A stretch of DNA of 64,000 bases. It comes from Chitinophaga pinensis (GTDB taxonomy: Bacteria > Bacteroidota > Bacteroidia > UBA4408). Where the stretch lies: NCBI GenBank assembly GCA_945861665.1, contig CAMAVS010000006.1, positions 62,001 through 126,000 on the forward strand. The letters are read 5' to 3'. The notes under the pieces were generated by a model that saw only the letters and a program-made list of their open reading frames with translations, did no database searches and was not told where the DNA came from. Positions 24,405 to 31,249 of the stretch are shown here, piece after piece; position 1 is the stretch's first letter, and each line of letters opens with the position of its first letter. Position numbers and translations under genes: made by a program.

Positions 24405-27263
24405 TTATTTTACAACTAAAAACTTTATGGTTTGAGTAGCTTCGTCTGTTTTTATAGTAATAAAATAAATACCGCCAACAAAAGATGATGTATTAATATT
24501 AATTTTTTGATTGCTTTTAGTCATCACACTTTTATCCAAATTTAAAACCGTGTTACCCAAAACATCTGTAATAATAATATTTACAGAAGATTCATCGTTG
24601 AAATTAGCCTCAACTACTAATTGATTATTAGTAGGATTCGGATATACTTTAAAACGGAAATTGTTAGATGTTTCTTTGATTCCTATAGGCACCAAAATAT
24701 CATATTTGGCTTGTGCCGAATCGGAATTCAATTGAATATCAGCTAAGTCATCACCAGCCAACAATGCAAAACCAACTTCAATGGTATCGTTCGGTAACAT
24801 TGTATACGGACCTGTACTTACTACCTGCATTACATCGGTTCCCGGAGGTGCTATGCCATTTTGAAAACGATTTGTTGAAAGCGTTGTATACTTTAAATTA
24901 TCGGGATATCCATTTTGCAAATCAACACCACCTGCACCGTTGGCTATGTTATCAATACCATAAGCCAATGCAGGCTTAGCACTGGAAAGAACTCTAACTC
25001 CTGCATAAGCACTGTTTCCTGTACCATAGGTATACCCTAATTTTCTGCTCGCATCAAAATCTGTATTATTATACATTGCATTGGCAATATCCCAATCAGC
25101 ACAAATACCGGCATACAAATTTGAAAGGGTACTTTGCCCTGCATTTACAATGCTGTATTTTACAATAACATATTTTCTGTGGCCAGGTGTACTCCAAGCA
25201 TACGCTGAATGCTCCACATTAATATTCAATTTTGTTGCTCCTGCTCCTGCATCATTGAATTTCCCTTCCAAATCAAATTCTGAGTTTACACTTGGCAAAA
25301 CAATTCTCACTTTGTTCAAGGAAACAAAATCATTGTCCTGATTAGCTACCGAACGCATCATATCGGATACATTTCCGGGTCCGGTACCAACCATTAAACT
25401 GGATTCATACAAAATGGATGTGCCTGAATTGTATAAAAAACCAAGTCCATTTACTTGTTGATCCTGATTGTAGCCTATTCTTCCTTTGCTGGTAATGGTA
25501 GTAGCTACATCGTTAATTTCTACATCAATATAATCGACATTCAATGAAACGGGTATATACTGAACATCGGTAAAAGCTCCATCGGTAAAGTTAAATTTCA
25601 ACAATACGTTTGTATTTAAAGGAGTATTGGCCGCAATTTTAATTTGGTAAGGGTCGCTATTATTATTCACCGTATTAATAGCTGCAACAGCACCAATTGT
25701 TGTTGAATTATCCAAAAATGTAACATAGGGAGAAGAGCAAGAAACAGTCACCGTCATATTTGTTGTTGTTGCTAAATAACTTGTAAAATCGCAACGCATA
25801 CGGATGGTATCACCCGGAATAAAAGTATTGTCGTTATTATCTACCAATGAATCACGTGTAATTCTTACCGAAGGTAAATTTGTAATGGACAATGCCCTAA
25901 ATAAATTTATTCTACCGCGACCCAACAAACCTGCATAAGGAACATTTCCTGCAATTTGGTCTATATTATCGGCTGTAACCCTCAATTGCTCTGCAACTTG
26001 CAAAGGAGAAAATGATGGAAAATGATTTTTTACAATGGCTGCACAACCTGCTGCAACAGGACAAGCCATAGATGTACCACTGGATGGAACATAAGCCCCA
26101 CCTTGCCAACAAGAGTATACATTTTCCCCGGGTGCACATACATCAATATAAGGACCGTAGTTCGATTGTACCCATTTGGTATCGGTATTATTTGTAGCTG
26201 TTACGCTGAATACATTATCAAAGGATGCAGGATAAAACGTAACATTTGTTCCATTGTTTCCGGAAGCTGCAACCACCAATGAGCCTTTGTTGAATGTTGC
26301 ATAGTTTATGATATCTTGTTCGTACTGCCCACCGGAAGTACCACCCCAAGAGCAATTAATTACTTTACAGTTGTGATCGGCAGCATACACAATACCTTCG
26401 TAAGCAACATTTAATGCACCGGCAGCATTCATAATTTTTATGGGCATTATTCTGCACTTAAATCCTGTACCCGCCATTCCAATTCCATTATCATTCATTG
26501 CTCCACAAAGCCCCGAAACGTGCGTACCATGATGACTTGCACCACTTTGCGGATTGTTATCATTTTCACCTAAATCCCAACCAATAAAATTATCAATATA
26601 ACCATCGCCATCATTATCGTTACCATCAACAGGGTCATTATAATTGCGTTTCATATTGGGCAACAAATCAGGATGCACCATATCAATTCCTGTATCGGTT
26701 ACACCAATTACTACAGATGAATCGCCTTTGTCGATATCCCAACCACCAAAGGCATCGATGATAGACAAGAAATAACTGCCCGGTTGCGCAATATCGGGAT
26801 CATTTGGAGTATATACCTCTTTCGGTAAATAATGAGGCTGTGCATATTCCAATATATCCAAGGCATACAAACGGTTTATCACTTTATCCAGTGGGAAATT
26901 TTGCGTGTAGTTGAATTCGTAAACAAGTGACAAGTCAACAAGCTTTTCACCGAATTGATTTTTGGTTTCTTTCGGTGACTCCTTCAACGGGAATTTCTTT
27001 TTAAAATTCTGTGCTCCTATTTGCGTAAAAAAGGCGTTTAATGCTGCTTGATTTTTTATTTCGTTTACAGTACAATCGTTTTTGTACTTCGCTTTTACTT
27101 TTACAATAACTGTTTTTGGAATATAATCTCCTTCCACCAAATGAGCAGCCTTTTGAAAATGATTGCCCTGTGCTTTTTTGTTGATTGCCTTTTGTGCAAA
27201 CAATTGTGTGCTGTATAAATTGATTACAACAGCTATAGCGGTAAAATAAATACTTCTTTTCAT
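24405..27263 (-). CDS. Secreted subtilisin-like (S8) serine protease with T9SS sorting domain
   Basis: Starting at the ATG at 27263 the product has 952 residues: a signal peptide (hydrophobic stretch ending TQLFAQ), an inhibitor-type propeptide with PKTVIVKVKAKYK, and an S8 catalytic domain with Asp in GVTDTGIDMVHPD (about 189), His in HHGTHVSGL (about 245) and Ser in SGTSMACPVAAG (about 397). Beta-sandwich regions follow, then a C-terminal T9SS type-A domain (FKVYPNPTNNQL, ending TQTIKFLVVK). It is an exported, surface-linked protease. The frame extends 13 codons further to 27302, but the shorter start gives a clean signal peptide. Confidence 0.93.
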   Translation of the reverse strand: MKRSIYFTAIAVVINLYSTQLFAQKAINKKAQGNHFQKAAHLVEGDYIPKTVIVKVKAKYKNDCTVNEIKNQAALNAFFTQIGAQNFKKKFPLKESPKETKNQFGEKLVDLSLVYEFNYTQNFPLDKVINRLYALDILEYAQPHYLPKEVYTPNDPDIAQPGSYFLSIIDAFGGWDIDKGDSSVVIGVTDTGIDMVHPDLLPNMKRNYNDPVDGNDNDGDGYIDNFIGWDLGENDNNPQSGASHHGTHVSGLCGAMNDNGIGMAGTGFKCRIMPIKIMNAAGALNVAYEGIVYAADHNCKVINCSWGGTSGGQYEQDIINYATFNKGSLVVAASGNNGTNVTFYPASFDNVFSVTATNNTDTKWVQSNYGPYIDVCAPGENVYSCWQGGAYVPSSGTSMACPVAAGCAAIVKNHFPSFSPLQVAEQLRVTADNIDQIAGNVPYAGLLGRGRINLFRALSITNLPSVRITRDSLVDNNDNTFIPGDTIRMRCDFTSYLATTTNMTVTVSCSSPYVTFLDNSTTIGAVAAINTVNNNSDPYQIKIAANTPLNTNVLLKFNFTDGAFTDVQYIPVSLNVDYIDVEINDVATTITSKGRIGYNQDQQVNGLGFLYNSGTSILYESSLMVGTGPGNVSDMMRSVANQDNDFVSLNKVRIVLPSVNSEFDLEGKFNDAGAGATKLNINVEHSAYAWSTPGHRKYVIVKYSIVNAGQSTLSNLYAGICADWDIANAMYNNTDFDASRKLGYTYGTGNSAYAGVRVLSSAKPALAYGIDNIANGAGGVDLQNGYPDNLKYTTLSTNRFQNGIAPPGTDVMQVVSTGPYTMLPNDTIEVGFALLAGDDLADIQLNSDSAQAKYDILVPIGIKETSNNFRFKVYPNPTNNQLVVEANFNDESSVNIIITDVLGNTVLNLDKSVMTKSNQKININTSSFVGGIYFITIKTDEATQTIKFLVVK

Positions 27264-27461
27264 AGAATAGGTGTTAGAAAAGTAAATGTGTGTTTTGTAC
27301 AACGAATTTAAGAAATAAAAAGGAGAAATGGAATTATTGTGGTTTTGAGCAAAAAATCAAAAAAATATTTATGAATAATGAGAATAGCAATTCACAAATA
27401 AGAATCAGATTATTTATTAATTTCACCATATAAAATAATTGTAAATTTTAGCCGAATTAAA

Positions 27462-27983
27462 ATGAAACGTAAAATAGTTACACTCTTCGTTATATCCATA
27501 TTCACCATTAACCTACTGACAATTCATTCTTGTAAACACGAACCATTAAGCAAAGGAACAGATGAGGAATTATATAATTTTGCAAAAGAAACCAATGGCT
27601 ACAATTGGTTTAAAAACTCTGATAAACAATTAGCCAAAAGTTCGGGCACCGGTCATTCTCAACCATTCTTAAGAACCCGCTACAATACTGTTGCTTCAGC
27701 AAAATTAGACGCTAACGGAAAAATAATAAGCGGCACTAGCTTTCCTGAAGGTTCAGTAATTGTGAAAGAACTGTTCGATAACTCAACAACGATAGGTAGA
27801 TATGCTGTATTATATAAAAACACTACGCACAAAGATGCCGATGCAAAAGGTTGGGTTTGGGGATATATTAATGCTGATGGAAGTGTTGCCGCAAAAGCTT
27901 CCGACAAGGGAGACGCATGTATAAGCTGTCATTCACAAACCGACAACATTGATTATATGCTAATGAATAAGTATTTCCCTTAG
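27462..27983 (+). CDS. Cytochrome P460-like c-heme lipoprotein
   Basis: A 173-residue exported protein with a lipoprotein signal (a hydrophobic stretch ending TIHSC). The C-terminal CISCHSQ is a CxxCH heme attachment site followed by NIDYMLMN and a final YFP. The body (GWVWGYINADGS, ACISCHS) resembles cytochrome P460, whose family includes enzymes oxidising hydroxylamine or reactive nitrogen species, and also proteins of unknown role. Whether the P460 lysine cross-link exists cannot be judged here. It is monocistronic, divergent from the S8 protease; its ATG follows a variant -7 box (TAAATTTT) within 20 bases. Confidence 0.75.
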   Translation: MKRKIVTLFVISIFTINLLTIHSCKHEPLSKGTDEELYNFAKETNGYNWFKNSDKQLAKSSGTGHSQPFLRTRYNTVASAKLDANGKIISGTSFPEGSVIVKELFDNSTTIGRYAVLYKNTTHKDADAKGWVWGYINADGSVAAKASDKGDACISCHSQTDNIDYMLMNKYFP

Positions 27984-28068
27984 TAAGATTGAATTGGTCT
28001 AAATTATTCTTTGTTGTTGTTGTATCCTGAATCTAGAAATTAAAAGGAGAATCGGAATAATTCGGGTT

Positions 28069-29556
28069 TTAAACGTTTTTATACTTTTTAAATTTTATGT
28101 TTAATAAATTTTCGAAAGGTATAACTTCGGCAGTAAAAGGTTCCCATACATTTTCAGGCTCCTTTAATTGCAGCAATAGTGCTTTAATTTTTGGTATTTG
28201 TTGATGGACCAAGAATCCGTTTTTAGATAGCTCAAGAATGATTTTGAAGACCAGAATATCTCTTTCACGAAATTCTTTGTTCACAGAAATACGCTGCATT
28301 TGCTTTTTAATACTTACAACACCTTTGAGAGCAACATCATCCTTACCCAGCAATACATTCAAATAAATTGTAATAATTCTTGTCCAAAAATCCCATCCAA
28401 TAGCATCTTTGGTAATTTCATTTCTTTCCTCTAAAAAAGATAGGGCTTTGGAATAATGCCCCTTTTCTAAGCATAATATTGCATTATAAAATAATAAGGT
28501 ATCACGTTCCAAAACACTTTTGTCATTTTTTTGATACTTATAAATTTCAACTAAAATTTGCTCTGCTTTGGGAATATTTCGTTGGTAAATATTAATCAAC
28601 AATTCTTGGTCAAGCGAAACCCAATAATTCCTTGAACCTGCTTTAAAACATAACTGAGCATTTTTTGACCAAATAATTGCTTGACTATAATTCAATAAAT
28701 AAGCATCGCATTTAGCTAGGTTATCATAAATTATTCCTGCCCTATCAATTCGGTTAATGGATTTATTCTCTTCAACTATTTTTTTTAACTGCAAACACTT
28801 CCTTTTAGCTCCAACATATTTTTTATCCAGGTAGCACAATGATAGCTGATGTTGAAACAAAAAATATTGCACCGTTGGAGATTTTGAAATTTTATATTCG
28901 CTAATTAATATGTTTAAATGCTTCCTTAATAGTTTTCCAAAAGTTTTTTTGTCGTGAACACTTGTTTTAAGTGACTTCATTTTCAAAATATTAAATAACT
29001 CGTTCGCCTTTCTAATCGAATACAGGCAGCTTTCAAAATGTGCAATTTCCTTTTCAAATTCAAAATATGCTGTCTCACCTTCCAACAATGAAGAATGGAA
29101 TTTTTTCAGATATAATTGTTCAATAAGGATGGGATAAAATTCAAACTCAGTTGCTGAAGCAATTATTTCATCCCGTAATGTTCCTATCAAAGTTATTTTA
29201 GATTTTTTTGCAACTAGAAATTGTAACAAAGCCGACTTTTGATGAATTTCAATTTTCGCAATATCTATTTCATCAAATTCTTTTGTTTCCTTTTTAATAA
29301 AATAATTTAGCAATTCAAGAATGTCTGAAACAGCTCTTGTAATGATTCTCTGATAAGCACTTTCAGAGTTTGGTTTCTCTTTCTTATACAAGGCTTTTAA
29401 AACTTGTTCTTTAGTAGGAAGTTCATTTTGGGAAAGCAAAAAAACCACTAAATCATTAAGCATTTTTGCCCTATTGCTTTTTATAATTAATACAAGATTA
29501 TTCCTTTCACAGTCTGTTAAAATCGCAAGTAATTCATAAATTTCTTTGTGTTGCAT
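28069..29556 (-). CDS. Large helical (TPR-like) protein of unknown function
   Basis: The product (495 aa from the ATG at 29556) is cytoplasmic, with no signal peptide or membrane helix. It is almost entirely alpha-helical, rich in Leu, Lys and Glu, with segments such as IYDNLAKCDAYLLNYSQAIIWSKNAQLCFKAG-like helix pairs that read as tetratricopeptide repeats in the C-terminal half. I do not recognise a family or catalytic motif. The frame also opens from a TTG at 29589, and a TACTTTTG promoter element at 29618-29625 fits either start. It is divergent from the small secreted protein at 29693. A scaffold or regulatory role is only a guess. Confidence 0.65.
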   Translation of the reverse strand: MQHKEIYELLAILTDCERNNLVLIIKSNRAKMLNDLVVFLLSQNELPTKEQVLKALYKKEKPNSESAYQRIITRAVSDILELLNYFIKKETKEFDEIDIAKIEIHQKSALLQFLVAKKSKITLIGTLRDEIIASATEFEFYPILIEQLYLKKFHSSLLEGETAYFEFEKEIAHFESCLYSIRKANELFNILKMKSLKTSVHDKKTFGKLLRKHLNILISEYKISKSPTVQYFLFQHQLSLCYLDKKYVGAKRKCLQLKKIVEENKSINRIDRAGIIYDNLAKCDAYLLNYSQAIIWSKNAQLCFKAGSRNYWVSLDQELLINIYQRNIPKAEQILVEIYKYQKNDKSVLERDTLLFYNAILCLEKGHYSKALSFLEERNEITKDAIGWDFWTRIITIYLNVLLGKDDVALKGVVSIKKQMQRISVNKEFRERDILVFKIILELSKNGFLVHQQIPKIKALLLQLKEPENVWEPFTAEVIPFENLLNIKFKKYKNV

Positions 29557-29617
29557 ATAAATTTGATAGAAAACATTCGCATTCGCCAATAAAATTAAGC
29601 CTTTTGGCTACTTGTCG

Positions 29618-29625
29618 CAAAAGTA
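29618..29625 (-). promoter_or_regulatory. -7 promoter element of the helical-protein gene
   Basis: TACTTTTG on the minus strand matches TAnnTTTG. It lies 28 bases from the TTG start and 61 from the ATG start of the helical-protein gene. A small AGCC/GGCT hairpin lies just downstream. Confidence 0.45.
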
Positions 29626-29692
29626 TGCAAAATGTCCCCAAATTACGAATGAAGTTTGTCTCTATTTGTACGGAACCAAACTATATACAAAT

Positions 29693-30022
29693 ATGAAAAC
29701 AAAATCTATCATCAAAATAGGAGTATTCTTCATCTCCCTTTCCTTTCTATCATTTAAACCAATCAATTCCGTTTCAGCACAAAACCAATCGTCAAGTTTA
29801 GCTGAAACAATGTGCCAATTATCAGCGGAAGATGGTTGTTCGATGAATTATGTGCCAGTTGTTTATAGCTATTTAGTCAGCAATGGTTATAATACAACAA
29901 ATATACAAATGCCTGACTGCGATAATGCCTGGGCACAAACAGTTAAAAATTCTGTAAGTTATACCACTCACATTTACTTAACGAGTGGGATAGTTACAGG
30001 ACACGAAGATTTTATGAATTAA
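29693..30022 (+). CDS. Small secreted protein of unknown function
   Basis: A 109-residue protein with a Sec signal peptide (MKTKSIIKIGVFFISLSFL, cleavage after VSAQ), leaving a mature domain of about 79 residues. It has three cysteines (MCQLSAEDGCS and MPDCDNAW) and ends TGHEDFMN. The spacing suggests at least one disulfide in the periplasm or outside the cell. I recognise no family. The frame reaches back to 29612, but that stretch has no signal character. It is followed by a good hairpin terminator and is therefore monocistronic. Confidence 0.6.
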   Translation: MKTKSIIKIGVFFISLSFLSFKPINSVSAQNQSSSLAETMCQLSAEDGCSMNYVPVVYSYLVSNGYNTTNIQMPDCDNAWAQTVKNSVSYTTHIYLTSGIVTGHEDFMN

Positions 30023-30112
30023 ATATTTAATACAATGCATTTGAAACTAAATACTAAAGACCTATATTTGTTAAAGAAAGAGAGGTGCTTGCCATAACTA
30101 ACACCTAACTAA

Positions 30113-30147
30113 CCTTCCTCAAATAGATTTTGAGCAAGGGTTTTTTT
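30113..30147 (+). terminator. Hairpin terminator after the small secreted protein gene
   Basis: CCTT-C-CTCAAA pairs with TTTGAG-C-AAGG around the loop TAGAT, leaving a C-C mismatch, and is followed by G and T7. This is a textbook intrinsic terminator about 90 bases after the stop. Confidence 0.75.
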
Positions 30148-30183
30148 AAAAAAAATCAATATAAACAATTTAACCTTTATTAA

Positions 30184-31167
30184 TTGAATAAATCCTTTTA
30201 CATATCCTTTTTAATTGCCTTTGTAGCTACATCGACTTGTATTGCGCAGCAAAATTTAGTACTCAACCCGAGTTTTGAGGATACAATTTCTTGTCCTTTC
30301 GGACCAGGTGAAGTTATCAAATCTAACAATTGGGCTAGCTATCGAGGCTCTCCTGATTATATGAATAGTTGTAATTCTGATATGGTATCGGTTCCCAATA
30401 ATTGGGGAGGGTATCAACAAGCTGCGAGCGGAAATGCATACGCAGCATTTGCCACTTATGAAACAAAGATCATTAATAATAATGCTAGAGAATTTGTTGG
30501 GGGCAAACTATATTCGCCTTTAACTATTGGAACCAAATACTTCGTTTCGTTTAAAGTGGCTTTAAGTTTAGATGTTGATCTCCAGGCAAATTGTGCTTCC
30601 AGTAAATTAGGTGCGGCTTTCTCAACAGTGCCGCACAATGAGTTTAATCCAGCGCCTATAAACAATGACCCTCAAGTATATACCAACGCAATAATAACTG
30701 ACACATTAAATTGGACTAGAATATTCGGTTCTTTTGTTTCCGATTCTGTTTATCAATATGTAATGATTGGGAATTTTTTTGACGACAACAATACTGATAC
30801 ATTAATTTTAGATGGTGACACATGGTGTAATGCATCTTACTATTTCCTTGATGATATTTGTGTAAGTACAGATTCTTTATATACTGCACAATATAACTAT
30901 GTAGGTGTGGATGTAGGAAGAATAGAAAGTTGTTTCAAAATATACCCTAATCCTGCAAGTTATCTTACCACAATAGAAAACCCCTTCCATGAGCCTTACA
31001 GCTTAAAAGTGATGAATGGACTTGGACAAACCTTATTAGAGATAGCAAAAATTGAAGATCAAAAATTTCAATTGGATATAAGTAGTTTAGAAAATGGATT
31101 ACTGCATTTAGTCATTCAGAACAAAAACAAGCAAATAAATTGTAAACTAATAAAAATAGCTAACTAA
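30184..31167 (+). CDS. Secreted T9SS protein with N-terminal carbohydrate-binding-like domain
   Basis: A 327-residue exported protein. The signal peptide (MNKSFYISFLIAFVATSTC, ending IAQQ) starts exactly at a TTG; no in-frame ATG exists before residue 60, so TTG is the probable start. The mature protein opens NLVLNPSFEDTISCPFGPG, the start of a jelly-roll domain common in Bacteroidota surface proteins, with conserved NNAREFVGGKLY. A C-terminal T9SS domain (FKIYPNPASYLTTIEN, ending NCKLIKIAN) follows. Its function is probably adhesive or ligand binding; the ligand is unknown. The S74 adhesin follows 80-120 bases downstream on the same strand. Confidence 0.75.
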   Translation: MNKSFYISFLIAFVATSTCIAQQNLVLNPSFEDTISCPFGPGEVIKSNNWASYRGSPDYMNSCNSDMVSVPNNWGGYQQAASGNAYAAFATYETKIINNNAREFVGGKLYSPLTIGTKYFVSFKVALSLDVDLQANCASSKLGAAFSTVPHNEFNPAPINNDPQVYTNAIITDTLNWTRIFGSFVSDSVYQYVMIGNFFDDNNTDTLILDGDTWCNASYYFLDDICVSTDSLYTAQYNYVGVDVGRIESCFKIYPNPASYLTTIENPFHEPYSLKVMNGLGQTLLEIAKIEDQKFQLDISSLENGLLHLVIQNKNKQINCKLIKIAN

Positions 31168-31219
31168 AATTTGCTTATTTATTAAGGATTCAGAACAAGG
31201 TATTTTAAAGGATTTATAC

Positions 31220-31249
31220 AATTAGTAAGGTAATTAAACCTCACTAATT
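31220..31249 (+). promoter_or_regulatory. Inverted repeat abutting the likely start of the S74 adhesin
   Basis: AATTAGT-A-AGGT pairs with ACCT-C-ACTAATT around the loop AATTAA, giving 11 bp with one A-C mismatch. The repeat ends at 31249, immediately before the ATA at 31250 from which the signal peptide reads. In RNA it would cover or abut the ribosome landing site. No T-run follows, so it is not a terminator. Confidence 0.45.
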
